Assembly: GCA_050174775.1 (NCBI GenBank)
Contig: JBFXJP010000003.1
Coordinates: 186,001 to 250,000 of the forward strand
DNA from: CAYPGJ01 sp050174775
GTDB taxonomy: Bacteria > Planctomycetota > Phycisphaerae > Phycisphaerales > UBA1924
Direction: 5' to 3'
DNA length: 64,000 bases
In this document: positions 1 to 8,451 of the stretch, piece by piece
Layout of the letters: each line of letters opens with the position of its first letter
How positions within the stretch are numbered: position 1 is the first letter of the stretch
Notes under the pieces: generated by a model
Database searches by the model: none
What the model was told of the DNA's origin: nothing
The model's input: only the letters and a program-made list of their open reading frames with translations
Translations under genes and position numbers: made by a program

Positions 1-1
1 C

Positions 2-697
2 GTGCTGCTGGCGGGCGTGACGGGGTCGGGCAAGTCGACGACGATCGCGTCGATGCTGAACTACGTGAACGAGCGGAAGCCCGTGCACATCGTGACGATC
101 GAGGACCCGATCGAGTACATCTTCGAGGACAAGAAGGCGACGATCCACCAGCGGGAGGTGGGGATCGACGTGTCGGACTTCAAGATCGCGCTCCGCGCGC
201 TCGTGCGCGAGAACCCGGACATCGTGCTGGTGGGCGAGATGCGCGACTCGGAGACTTTCGAGGCCGCGCTGCACGCCGCGGAAACCGGCCACCTGGTGTT
301 CGGGACGATCCACGCGTCGAGCGCGGCGGAGACGTTCAGCCGCATCTACGACCTGTTCGAGCCGGCGGAGCGCGAGCAGGTTCGGAAGATCCTGGCCTAT
401 CAGATGCGCGCGATCGTCTACCAGAAGCTGCTGCCGACGCTGCACGAGAAGATCCACCGCATCCCCGCCCTCGAGATCCTCATCAACACCCCGGTGGTGC
501 GGAAGTACATCCTGGACGGGCGCGAGGGCGAGATCCCCGAGATCCTCAAGAGCATCGAGGCCCAGAAGATCGGCATGAAGGACTTCAACGGGTCCCTGGT
601 GGAGCTCGTCGAGAAGGAGTTCATCCACACGCGCACGGCCATGGAGGCCACGCCCAACGCGGACGAACTCACCATGCGGCTCAAGGGCATCGGTTGA
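2..697 (+). CDS. pilT: PilT-type pilus retraction ATPase, 5' truncated by window
   Basis: C-terminal RecA-like motor domain of a type IV pilus retraction ATPase; the gene starts before the window. Visible in order: Walker A GVTGSGKST, the Asp box EDPIEYIF, Walker B LVGEMRDSET and the His box GHLVFGTIHAS, all intact. The family forms hexamers at the inner membrane and hydrolyses ATP to depolymerise pilin (established knowledge). A tail of about 30 residues follows the usual helical end. The next gene encodes a related but degenerate ATPase, so this is a type IV pilus or secretion locus. PilU is the main alternative paralogue. Confidence 0.93.
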   Translation: MLLAGVTGSGKSTTIASMLNYVNERKPVHIVTIEDPIEYIFEDKKATIHQREVGIDVSDFKIALRALVRENPDIVLVGEMRDSETFEAALHAAETGHLVFGTIHASSAAETFSRIYDLFEPAEREQVRKILAYQMRAIVYQKLLPTLHEKIHRIPALEILINTPVVRKYILDGREGEIPEILKSIEAQKIGMKDFNGSLVELVEKEFIHTRTAMEATPNADELTMRLKGIG

Positions 698-785
698 CCC
701 CGCGGCCCCCCTCGTGGCCGGGCGACCCCGGCCTGGCGCCCGCCGGTCACTTGCGGACACGGCGTTCGGAGGCGAAAACACTCGG

Positions 786-2501
786 ATGCCGATGGTGAAC
801 CACAACCTCTCCGTGCTCGCCGCGGTCGAGCCCCTCATGCTCGTCTCCGCGTGGAAGCCCGTCATTCTCCTGGCCGTGCTCTGCGGCTGGGCGTGGGTCG
901 TCTCGACGATCTACGACAAGGACGCGGCCCGTTTCTACTTCAAGCGCAAGGAGTGGAATCTCGCCCACTTCGCGTTCGGCGCGGCCGCGCTCGCGTGCGG
1001 CTTCCTGATGCCGTCCTTCTGGATCGGCCTGCCCGCGATGATCGTGCTGCTCTTCGCCGACCTGGCGCTGTACTTCACGCTCCGGAACAAGGACGACAGA
1101 GTTCCGCCCGAGGCGCGGTGGTCGCTCAGCCTGTCGAGCATGATGGCCAGCGGCAAGGAGGAGAAGGATCGCAAGAAGCGGGCCGCCACGGTCAGTCTGG
1201 TCTTCAAGGGGCCCAAGGGCGTGGTGGAGCCGCCGGACCAGGAGACGCCGGAATACGCGATCCGCGCGGCTTCGGAGGGCATCCTGATCGCAGCGCTCGA
1301 CGCTCGCGGCTCGCGCGTCGACATCGGGCCCGCCGGGGAGGGCCGCTACGGGTTCACGTACATGGTCGACGGCGTGCGCGTGGCCGGAGAGCCGATGCGG
1401 ACGCCCGAGGGCGTGGCCGTGATCGATTTCTTCAAGCGCATCGCGGGGATGGACATCGAGGATCGGCGGCGCAAACAGGTGGCGGATGTCACGATGGAGC
1501 GGCTGAACGTCAAGTTCAAGCTGCGTCTGACGACCCTGGGGAGCGCGGCCGGTCCGACGCTCACCGTGCTGTTCAACCCGGACCAGCAGGTGGCGCGCAA
1601 GATCGACGAGCTGGGGATGATGCCGGCCCAGGTCGAGGAGATGAAGAAGCTGGCCGAGGAGGGCGAGGGCGTCGTCCTGATCGGCGCAATGCCCCACCAG
1701 GGCCGCACGAGCACGCTGTACGCGACCGTTCGCTTGCACGACGCGTACACGTCGAACGTGCAGACGCTCGAGATCGATCCGCAGGGGTCGATCGACGGCG
1801 TGCGTCACAACGTGTTCGACGCGAAGGTGGACGGGGCCGAGTTCGCCACCACGGCCCGCTCCCTGCTGCGGCGCGATCCTGACGTGCTCGCCATCGCGGA
1901 GCTGCCCGACCCTGCGACCGCGCAGGAAGTGGCGCGTGTCGAGTCGGGCCGCACGAGGGTGTACCTCTCCTTCCGCGCCGAGAACGCGCTGCAGGCGGTG
2001 CAGATCTACGTGAAGGCGGTGGGTGACGCGACGAAGGCGGCCAAGGGGCTGCACGGGTCAGTGGCGTCGCGCCTGCTCCGCAAGCTCTGCCCCAACTGCA
2101 AGCAGGCGTACCAGCCGCCCGCGGAAGTGCTCAAGAAGCTGGGCCTTCCGTCGGACAAGCCGGTGCAGATGTTCCGTAAGGGCGGCCAGGTCCTCATCAA
2201 GAACAAGCCGGAGGTCTGCCCGATGTGCGGCGGCGGCGGCTACTTCGGTCAGGAAGGGTGCTACGAGGTCTTCCCCTTCACGAGCGAGGACCGCGCGGCG
2301 ATCGAGAAGGGTGACTTCGCCACGCTCAAGGCCTCGCTCCGCAAGCGTCGCCTGCCGAGCATCCAGGAATCCGCAGTACGCAAGGCCATCGAGGGCGTCA
2401 CCAGCCTCGAAGAGGTGATCCGCATCACGTCCGCGCCGTCCGGCGGGCAGGGGCAGCCGGCCGCAAAGAAGCCGTCCGCCCCGCCGCAGCCCGCGGGCTG
2501 A
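786..2501 (+). CDS. Membrane-anchored GspE/PilB-like protein with degenerate ATPase motifs
   Basis: 571 residues. Two or three hydrophobic segments lie in the first ~90 residues, followed by a GspE/PilB-like core and a tetra-cysteine zinc site (CPNC, then CPMC about 45 residues on) as in assembly ATPases. The nucleotide site looks dead: Walker A reads GAMPHQGRTST (Lys to Arg, no GSG), the Walker B region reads AIAELPDPAT instead of VGEIRDxET, and the His box is replaced by VYLSFRAEN. The RRDPDV piece of the fold remains. ATG 786 follows ggagg at about -15; the frame is open upstream to GTG 714 but that part looks non-coding. It may be a structural partner of a working pilus ATPase. Confidence 0.8.
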   Translation: MPMVNHNLSVLAAVEPLMLVSAWKPVILLAVLCGWAWVVSTIYDKDAARFYFKRKEWNLAHFAFGAAALACGFLMPSFWIGLPAMIVLLFADLALYFTLRNKDDRVPPEARWSLSLSSMMASGKEEKDRKKRAATVSLVFKGPKGVVEPPDQETPEYAIRAASEGILIAALDARGSRVDIGPAGEGRYGFTYMVDGVRVAGEPMRTPEGVAVIDFFKRIAGMDIEDRRRKQVADVTMERLNVKFKLRLTTLGSAAGPTLTVLFNPDQQVARKIDELGMMPAQVEEMKKLAEEGEGVVLIGAMPHQGRTSTLYATVRLHDAYTSNVQTLEIDPQGSIDGVRHNVFDAKVDGAEFATTARSLLRRDPDVLAIAELPDPATAQEVARVESGRTRVYLSFRAENALQAVQIYVKAVGDATKAAKGLHGSVASRLLRKLCPNCKQAYQPPAEVLKKLGLPSDKPVQMFRKGGQVLIKNKPEVCPMCGGGGYFGQEGCYEVFPFTSEDRAAIEKGDFATLKASLRKRRLPSIQESAVRKAIEGVTSLEEVIRITSAPSGGQGQPAAKKPSAPPQPAG

Positions 2502-2551
2502 TCGCCGTCTACTTCGCACCCCGCACGATCCACGTCGCAGCGAGAACCCAC

Positions 2552-4282
2552 ATGATCCTGAACCTCATCGTCATCGCGCTCGTCGGGCTGATCGCGTACC
2601 TCTGGTCATCCCACGGGCTCTTCTCCGCCTTCATCCACTTCGTCTGCACGTTGGTCGCCGCCGCGCTCGCCTGGGCGCTCTGGGAACTCTCGGTCTATCA
2701 GCTGTGGCTGGGCCTCAAGCAGGACATCGCCTGGGGCGTCGGGCTCATGCTCCCGTTCCTGGTCTTCCTCGTGGTGCTGCGCTTGGCCGCGGACGCCCTC
2801 ATCCGCAAGAACATGGAGTTCGATGACGTCACGAATTTCGTCGGCGGTCTCGCCTTCGGCGCCATGTCCGGCGTGATCTCCATCGGGATGCTCGTGATCG
2901 CGATGGGCTTCATGCGTCTGCCCCCGTCCATCCTGGGCTACACCCCCGTTGACTACGACGCGAACGGCAATCTCGTCCGATCCGGCTCACTGTGGCTGCC
3001 CGTCGACACGATCGTGGTGAAGGGCTTCGAGATGATGTCCGCGGGCTCGCTCGCCACGACCACACCGCTCGCCCAGTTCTACCCCGACGCGCACCTTCAG
3101 GCCGCGGCCACGCGCACCACCTTCGGTGGCAAAGGCCGCACCACGCTCACTCCTGACGATTTCCAGATCGTCAGCCGTTACACGCTGCCCGCCGACTCGC
3201 TCTCGGACACGTTCGTGCTGAACGCGGAGGGCCAGCCGGTTCCCCAGCAGGCCAAGGACCTGTCGGGCGAGACCTATCCTCCGAGCTCGGTGATCGAGGG
3301 CTACGTGGTCAAGCTCGGCGCCGGCGCCAAGGAGAAGAGCGGCCAGTTCGTCGTCGGCCCAGGCACCGTGCGTCTCGTCACGCACGACGAGAGCGGCGCG
3401 AAAGTGCTGCTCCCGGTCGCGGTCGTCTCGCGCGTCTCGGCGGGTTCGCTCGACATGTCCCGCTGGCGGTTCGACGGCAAGGAGGTGTTCATCACCTCCG
3501 TGGGCGGCGCGTCCGACGCTCTCTTCGCGTTCGAGTTTGTCGTGCCCCCCAACTCTCCCGCGGGCCGCACGCTGTACGTCCGCAACGTCCGTGCGGAGCT
3601 CCCCACCGCCGCCCCGGCCGCGTTCACCAGCGTTCAGGCCCGCGATGACGCCGTCCGGGCTCGGAGCGACGTGTTCGAGCGGCTCGTGGCCGGCGCCACG
3701 GTCGATCCCAACGCCGCTCAGCAGCCCACGCAGTCCGCCGCTGCGCCCATCACCGATCCCATCCGCATCGACTCCCGCCTCCCTGGCGCCATCAACAAGC
3801 AGAACAAGGGGGGCATGGAGCTGGACGCGCAGAACCGCGTCATCGACGGGCAGGCGACGCTCGAGCGCAAACTCTTCGGCGTGCAGGGGCTCGGGCGCGA
3901 GATCACGGTCGAACGCTTCGCGGAGACCTCCGACACCGTCGTCGTGCAGGTTGACGTCAGCATCCGAAGCCGCGTGAGCCTCTTCGGTCGCGCGATGGAC
4001 ACCGCGCAAGGGGTGCTCAAGCCGACGCTCGTGGATTCCCTCGGCCAGTCCTACGACGCGGTCGGGTACATCTACGACACGGGTGAGGCGGTCACGATCC
4101 GGTTCACGCCGGGCCGCCCCATCCGGCAGTTCTCCGAGCTCCCATCCCTCAGCCGCAGCCGTCCGAACGAGCGGCTCATCCTGCTCTTCCGCCCCAGCGC
4201 CGGAGTCACCCTTACCCGCTTCATGCTGGGCGGGCAGACGCTCGAGGAGATGAACATGACGCTCCCGGGCGGGCGGGGCTGA
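2552..4282 (+). CDS. CvpA-like membrane protein with large extracytoplasmic region
   Basis: 576 residues. The first ~130 contain four hydrophobic segments arranged like the CvpA family (colicin V production, inner membrane), ending near GMLVIAMGFMRLPPS. The remaining ~440 residues are soluble, beta-rich in appearance and presumably exported; no family was recognised there. It starts 50 bases after the GspE-like gene on the same strand, so the two may be co-transcribed. The function of the fusion is unknown. Confidence 0.65.
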   Translation: MILNLIVIALVGLIAYLWSSHGLFSAFIHFVCTLVAAALAWALWELSVYQLWLGLKQDIAWGVGLMLPFLVFLVVLRLAADALIRKNMEFDDVTNFVGGLAFGAMSGVISIGMLVIAMGFMRLPPSILGYTPVDYDANGNLVRSGSLWLPVDTIVVKGFEMMSAGSLATTTPLAQFYPDAHLQAAATRTTFGGKGRTTLTPDDFQIVSRYTLPADSLSDTFVLNAEGQPVPQQAKDLSGETYPPSSVIEGYVVKLGAGAKEKSGQFVVGPGTVRLVTHDESGAKVLLPVAVVSRVSAGSLDMSRWRFDGKEVFITSVGGASDALFAFEFVVPPNSPAGRTLYVRNVRAELPTAAPAAFTSVQARDDAVRARSDVFERLVAGATVDPNAAQQPTQSAAAPITDPIRIDSRLPGAINKQNKGGMELDAQNRVIDGQATLERKLFGVQGLGREITVERFAETSDTVVVQVDVSIRSRVSLFGRAMDTAQGVLKPTLVDSLGQSYDAVGYIYDTGEAVTIRFTPGRPIRQFSELPSLSRSRPNERLILLFRPSAGVTLTRFMLGGQTLEEMNMTLPGGRG

Positions 4283-4320
4283 TCACGCTCGATCCTGTCG
4301 GTCCCCCAATTCGCGCACGA

Positions 4321-4356
4321 AAAAAGACCGTCGAGGCCATCCTCGGCGGTCTTTGT
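4321..4356. terminator. Bidirectional intrinsic terminator between convergent genes
   Basis: A 12-bp stem (4325-4336 with 4341-4352, one G-T wobble) with a CCAT loop is flanked by a run of A on the left and TTT on the right. It can end transcription of both the CvpA-like gene (+) and rplI (-), which converge here. Confidence 0.8.
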
Positions 4357-4385
4357 CTCTCGGCTGATGACCCTCGGCGTGAGGC

Positions 4386-5003
4386 TTACTCCTTCGACGC
4401 CTTGTCCTTCTTGCCCTTGCCCTCGTGAGCCTCGCCCTGCTCCTCGGTGTTCTCACGCTGACGGCGGTGCTCGCGCCGGGGCTTCTCGATGAGGTTGCCC
4501 TCATCGTCGAACTCCATCTCCTCGCGCGCGTCCTCGTCACCCAGCTCGCGGTCCGCCACAACCTTCAGTGTGACTTCCGCCTCAAGGTCCGCGTCCAGCT
4601 TGACCGGGAAGTGGTACGTGTCGATCCGCTTGATCGTCTGGGAGAGACGGACCTCACGCGGCTTCACGTTGTAGCCCTTCTCGCCCAGCACCGCGGCGAT
4701 GTCCTGCTGCGTCACCGAGCCGTAGAGCATGCCCAGGTCGTTGCAGGAGCGGGTCAGCTCGATCTCCAGGCCCTGCATCTTCTCGATCATCTTCTCGCGC
4801 TGGGTTCGCAGCTCGCGCACCATCTTCTCCGCCTCGGCCCGCTTGCCGGCGAGCGAAGCCACGGCCTCGGGGGTCGGCGTCGTGGCCAGGTCAAAGGGAA
4901 GCAGGTAGTTCCGGGCGTACCCGGAGCGGACCTTCACGACGTCCCCCACGATGCCCAGGTTGTCCACGTTTTCCGTCAGCAGCAGTTCGATGTGTCGAGC
5001 CAT
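4386..5003 (-). CDS. rplI: 50S ribosomal protein bL9
   Basis: Ribosomal protein bL9, which binds 23S rRNA near the L1 stalk. The N-terminal domain (MARHIELLLTENVDNLG ... GYARNYLLPF) and the long connecting helix are clear. At 205 residues it exceeds the usual ~150; the surplus is a highly charged C-terminal tail of about 50 residues rich in Glu, Lys and Arg. Start ATG 5003 is preceded by aaagga. It is last in the rpsF-ssb-rplI group; the rpsR normally placed just upstream is missing. Confidence 0.95.
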   Translation of the reverse strand: MARHIELLLTENVDNLGIVGDVVKVRSGYARNYLLPFDLATTPTPEAVASLAGKRAEAEKMVRELRTQREKMIEKMQGLEIELTRSCNDLGMLYGSVTQQDIAAVLGEKGYNVKPREVRLSQTIKRIDTYHFPVKLDADLEAEVTLKVVADRELGDEDAREEMEFDDEGNLIEKPRREHRRQRENTEEQGEAHEGKGKKDKASKE

Positions 5004-5087
5004 GTTCTCGCTGTCCTTTCGTACAAGGAAAGTTGAGGAGCGCACCTCGCGTCGAGCCGCGCCCCAGCGTCTCTGATCCGTTCCACC

Positions 5088-5594
5088 TTAGAACGGGATG
5101 TCGTCGTCTCCCATGGGCTCGTGGCCCATGTCCCCACCACCACCCTGCCCGCCGCGACCGCCCCCGGACGAGCCGCCCCCACCGCCTCCGGCAAAGGAGC
5201 GTCGCTGTCCGCCCCCTCCACCGCCGGCGCTTGGGCCGCCCCCGGGGCCGTCGCCACGGGAATCCACGAACTGGAAGTTCTCGATCACGACCTTGAGCTT
5301 GGAGCGATTGGCGCCGGAGTCCTTGTCCTGCCACGTGTCGAGACGAAGGCGGCCCTCGATGAAGACCGGCCGCCCCTTGCCGAGATACTGGCACATCACC
5401 TCCGCGGTGCGGCCCCAGGCCTCGCAATCGACGAACGTCGTCTCCTCACGGTTCTCGCCCGACTGCTGATCCCGCCACCGGCGGTTGACCGCGAGCCCGA
5501 TGGTGGCCACGGCCTGCCCGGACTGGAGGTGGCGCAGCTCGGGGTCGCGCGTGATGTTGCCCAGCAGGATCACCTTGTTGTAGTTCCCGGCCAT
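5088..5594 (-). CDS. ssb: Single-stranded DNA-binding protein
   Basis: 168 residues. An OB-fold occupies about residues 1-110 (NKVILLGNITRDPELR ... ENFQFVD), followed by a Gly/Ser-rich linker and the acidic tip DDDIPF that recruits replication and repair proteins in this family. It coats single-stranded DNA in replication, recombination and repair. Start chosen at MAGNYNKV; the open frame upstream is not conserved-looking. It lies between rpsF and rplI, a common bacterial arrangement. Confidence 0.96.
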   Translation of the reverse strand: MAGNYNKVILLGNITRDPELRHLQSGQAVATIGLAVNRRWRDQQSGENREETTFVDCEAWGRTAEVMCQYLGKGRPVFIEGRLRLDTWQDKDSGANRSKLKVVIENFQFVDSRGDGPGGGPSAGGGGGGQRRSFAGGGGGGSSGGGRGGQGGGGDMGHEPMGDDDIPF

Positions 5595-5652
5595 GTGATT
5601 GCTCCTGGTCGGCGCCGCCGGCAACGAAAGGGGCGCCGGTGCTTCGGCTCGT

Positions 5653-6072
5653 TCAGGCCTCGACCTCTTCCACGTCCTCCGACTCCGCGCTCGAATCATC
5701 GCCCATGTCGCGCAGACGCGCCTCGTCCTCGAGCGAGCGACGCGCGTCGGCCGACTGCATCTCCTCGATCGTGAGGTGATCGGCGCGGATCACGAGGCAC
5801 CGCATGACCTTCTCCGACAGGTTCACGTCCCGGTGGATGCCGTCGATCGACGACGCCGGGCACGAGAAGTACGCCAGGATGTAGACGCCCCGCTTCTGCT
5901 TGTCGATCTCGAACGCGAGCCGACGCTCGTCCCACTTCTTCAGGGCGACGACCTCGGCGTGCGCGCGACGCAGGATCTCGTTGATGTGATCCAGCGTCTC
6001 CTGCAGCGTCGCGGCGTTGGCCTGCGAGATCAGAAAGAGCGCCTCGTAGTAATTCGTCCGTGTCTCGGGCAT
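5653..6072 (-). CDS. rpsF: 30S ribosomal protein bS6
   Basis: 139 residues with the S6 fold: N-terminal RTNYYEALFLIS strand, KKWDERRLAFEIDKQKRG hairpin and a SEKVMRCLVIR strand. An acidic Ser/Glu tail follows the ~100-residue domain. S6 binds 16S rRNA together with S18. ATG 6072 has gagga just upstream; an in-frame codon at 6090 is a weaker choice. First of the S6-SSB-L9 set. Confidence 0.95.
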   Translation of the reverse strand: MPETRTNYYEALFLISQANAATLQETLDHINEILRRAHAEVVALKKWDERRLAFEIDKQKRGVYILAYFSCPASSIDGIHRDVNLSEKVMRCLVIRADHLTIEEMQSADARRSLEDEARLRDMGDDSSAESEDVEEVEA

Positions 6073-6153
6073 GATTCCTCGTGTCCTCATCGCGCGCCAG
6101 GCATGGTCTGATCGCGGCGGGCGTGCGCGCCTTTCCGCCCGCGCCTTGGTTCT

Positions 6154-6771
6154 TTATCCGGTCGTCTCACGATCCCCGCGCTCCTCGCGCGGGGGCTGCT
6201 TCTCTCGAACGTTGAATCGGTTCATCGCGGCGTCCAGCCCCTGCGCGGCCCACGTCTCCGCCGCGTCTGCCGCCGAGTTCAGCGAGCCCTCCATCTGGCC
6301 CCACTGCTCCGGCGAGAAACGCGACAGCACGTAGTCCGCCTGCGGCACGCGCCCCGGCGCATCCACGCCGATCCGGCACCGCGGGTACTCCTCCGTGCCC
6401 AGCGAACAAGCGATCGACGAGAGGCCGTTGTGCCCCCCGGCGCCGCCCGCGCCGCGCACGCGGATCGACCCGCACGCCAGCGCGATGTCGTCCACCAGCA
6501 CGAAGATGTCCCCGGCCTCCACCTTGAAGAACCGCGCCGCCTCCGCCACAGCCTGCCCCGACAGGTTCATGTACGTCAGCGGCTTCATCAGCATCACCCG
6601 ATCCGAGCAGCCCGGCAGCGAGACGTCCAGCGTGAGCGATCGGAACCGCGCACGCGCCGCCTGCCCGCTCGCGTGCCGAGACGCGAGACGGTCCACCGCG
6701 AGAAAGCCCGCGTTGTGACGCGTCTTCTCGTACGTGGCGCCGGGATTGCCCAGACCGACGATCAGCTTCAC
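6154..6771 (-). CDS. pth: Peptidyl-tRNA hydrolase
   Basis: 205 residues. It frees tRNA from prematurely released peptidyl-tRNA in the cytoplasm. Motifs: KLIVGLGNPGATYEKTRHNAG with the catalytic His, MKPLTYMNLSG and GGAGGHNGL. The start is GTG 6771, which overlaps the rplY stop as GTGA, so translation is probably coupled. The C-terminus is slightly extended and charged (REKQPPREERGDRE). Order rplY-pth is common in bacteria. Confidence 0.95.
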   Translation of the reverse strand: MKLIVGLGNPGATYEKTRHNAGFLAVDRLASRHASGQAARARFRSLTLDVSLPGCSDRVMLMKPLTYMNLSGQAVAEAARFFKVEAGDIFVLVDDIALACGSIRVRGAGGAGGHNGLSSIACSLGTEEYPRCRIGVDAPGRVPQADYVLSRFSPEQWGQMEGSLNSAADAAETWAAQGLDAAMNRFNVREKQPPREERGDRETTG

Positions 6772-7418
6772 TTCTCCTCCGCGTCCTCGGCCGCCTTCTT
6801 CTCGCGGATGACCTCCGGCTCCGCCGACGCGCCCTCCGCGGCCGCGCCCTCCGACGTCTCCGGCTCCTCCGCCTTCATGTGGATCGTCGCCACCACGCCC
6901 TCGTCCTCCGAGAGCAGCTCCGACCCCTCGGGCAGCTTGATGTCGCGCACGTACAGCGAGTGACCCACCTCCAGCCCGGAGATGTCCGCCGTCACCTGGT
7001 CCGGGATCGCCGCCACGCGGCACCGGATCGTCAGCTCCGTCACCGGGTGCAGCAGCACCGCGCCGGCGCTCTTGAGGCCCACGGCCTCGCCCACCAGCTT
7101 CACGGGCACGTGCACCTCCACCATCTCGTCCAGGTCCACGCGCGCAAAGTCCGCGTGCACGATCGTGTCGCCGAGATAGTCAAACTGCAGGTCCTTCAGC
7201 AGCACCGTCTCCTGCGCGCCGCCGACGTCCAGCGTGAACACCTTCTCCCCGGCCTTGATGTGGCGCAGGGCCTCCTTCGCGTCCAGCGTGATCGGCGCCG
7301 GGTCCACCCCGTGCCCGTACACCACCGCGGGCAGGCCGCCCGTCTGGCGGATGCGCTGCGAGTACCGCGAGCCCAACCGCTCGCGACGCGTTGCCGACAA
7401 TGTTGCCGTCTGGTTCAT
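6768..7418 (-). CDS. rplY: 50S ribosomal protein bL25, Ctc type
   Basis: 216 residues. The N-terminal 5S rRNA-binding L25 domain (RRERLGSRYSQRIRQTGGLP, VVYGHG, LKDLQFDYLGDTIVHADF) is followed by the TL5/Ctc C-terminal beta domain and a Glu/Ala-rich tail. It lies between prs and pth, the usual place for ctc. The stop overlaps the pth GTG start. Confidence 0.94.
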   Translation of the reverse strand: MNQTATLSATRRERLGSRYSQRIRQTGGLPAVVYGHGVDPAPITLDAKEALRHIKAGEKVFTLDVGGAQETVLLKDLQFDYLGDTIVHADFARVDLDEMVEVHVPVKLVGEAVGLKSAGAVLLHPVTELTIRCRVAAIPDQVTADISGLEVGHSLYVRDIKLPEGSELLSEDEGVVATIHMKAEEPETSEGAAAEGASAEPEVIREKKAAEDAEEK

Positions 7419-7467
7419 AGTTCGCCTCGTCTAAACGACTTGCCTTGCGTGCCTCGATGCCCGCCGA

Positions 7468-8451
7468 TCAGCGCTTCGCCGCCCCGCGTCCGCGGAACAG
7501 CGCGCTCACCGACTGGTTGTGATGAATCCGATGAATCGCGTCCCCCAACAGGCGGGAAACGCACAGCTCGTTCAGCTTGCCCCGGACCGGGTCCAGCCGC
7601 GCATCGTCCGGGATCGTGTTCGTGATCAGCACCCGGTCGATCGGCGCCTCCGCCAACCGCTGCGACGCCAACCCCACCATCACCCCGTGCGTCGCGGCCA
7701 CGATCACGTGCGTCGCGCCGCGCGCCTTCACCAGACGCGCCGCCTCGCACACCGTCCCGCCCGTGGCGATCATGTCGTCGATCATCAGCACCGGGCGGTC
7801 CTGCACCGACCCGATGAGATTCGCCAGCGTCACCTCCGACCCGCTCTTGCGACGCTTGTCGATGATCGCCAGCTCCCCGCCCAGCAGCTGCGCGTACGTG
7901 TTCGCCATCTTCACGTTGCCCACGTCGGGCGAGCACACCACCAGGTCCCCGTACTCCTCGCGCATCGGCGTCAACGTCTCGACGAACACCGGCGCCGCGG
8001 AGAGATGGTCCACCGGGATGTCGAAGAACCCCTGGATCTGCGCCGCGTGCAGGTCCATCGCGAGCACGCGATACGCGCCCGCCGTCGTGATGAGGTTCGC
8101 CACCAGCTTCGCCGTGATCGGCGTGCGACCCTCGTCCTTGCGGTCCTGGCGCGCGTACCCGAAGTACGGGATCACCGCCGTGATCCGGTGCGCGCTCGCG
8201 CGCTTCAGGCAGTCGATGTAGATCAGCAGCTCCATCAGGTTCGTGTTGACCGGGTCGCACGTCGACAGCACGACGTAGCAATCCCGACCGCGCACGTCCT
8301 CCTCGAGCTTCACGAGCAGCTCACCGTCCGGGAACTGCTCCGTCGTCGCCTGGCCCATCGGCAGGTCGAGGTGCTCGCAGATGCGGCCCGTGAGGTCCCC
8401 CATCCCGCGCCCGGCGAAGATCTTCAACGAATTGGCGTCGCTCCGGCTCAT
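7468..8451 (-). CDS. prs: Ribose-phosphate pyrophosphokinase
   Basis: 327 residues. It makes PRPP from ribose 5-phosphate and ATP, feeding nucleotide, His and Trp synthesis. Seen: KIFAGRGMGDL N-terminus, TEQFPDGE, the flexible-loop YARQDRK, the DLHAAQIQGFFDIPVD metal/phosphate region and the PRPP loop VLMIDDMIATGGT. Full length for class I. The ATG overlaps the stop of the upstream nucleotidyltransferase as ATGA. Confidence 0.97.
   Translation of the reverse strand: MSRSDANSLKIFAGRGMGDLTGRICEHLDLPMGQATTEQFPDGELLVKLEEDVRGRDCYVVLSTCDPVNTNLMELLIYIDCLKRASAHRITAVIPYFGYARQDRKDEGRTPITAKLVANLITTAGAYRVLAMDLHAAQIQGFFDIPVDHLSAAPVFVETLTPMREEYGDLVVCSPDVGNVKMANTYAQLLGGELAIIDKRRKSGSEVTLANLIGSVQDRPVLMIDDMIATGGTVCEAARLVKARGATHVIVAATHGVMVGLASQRLAEAPIDRVLITNTIPDDARLDPVRGKLNELCVSRLLGDAIHRIHHNQSVSALFRGRGAAKR

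Noticed and set aside
714..785. N-terminal extension of the GspE-like protein from GTG 714
   Set aside because: The 24 extra residues are Arg/Gly-rich and non-conserved in character; ATG 786 follows ggagg.
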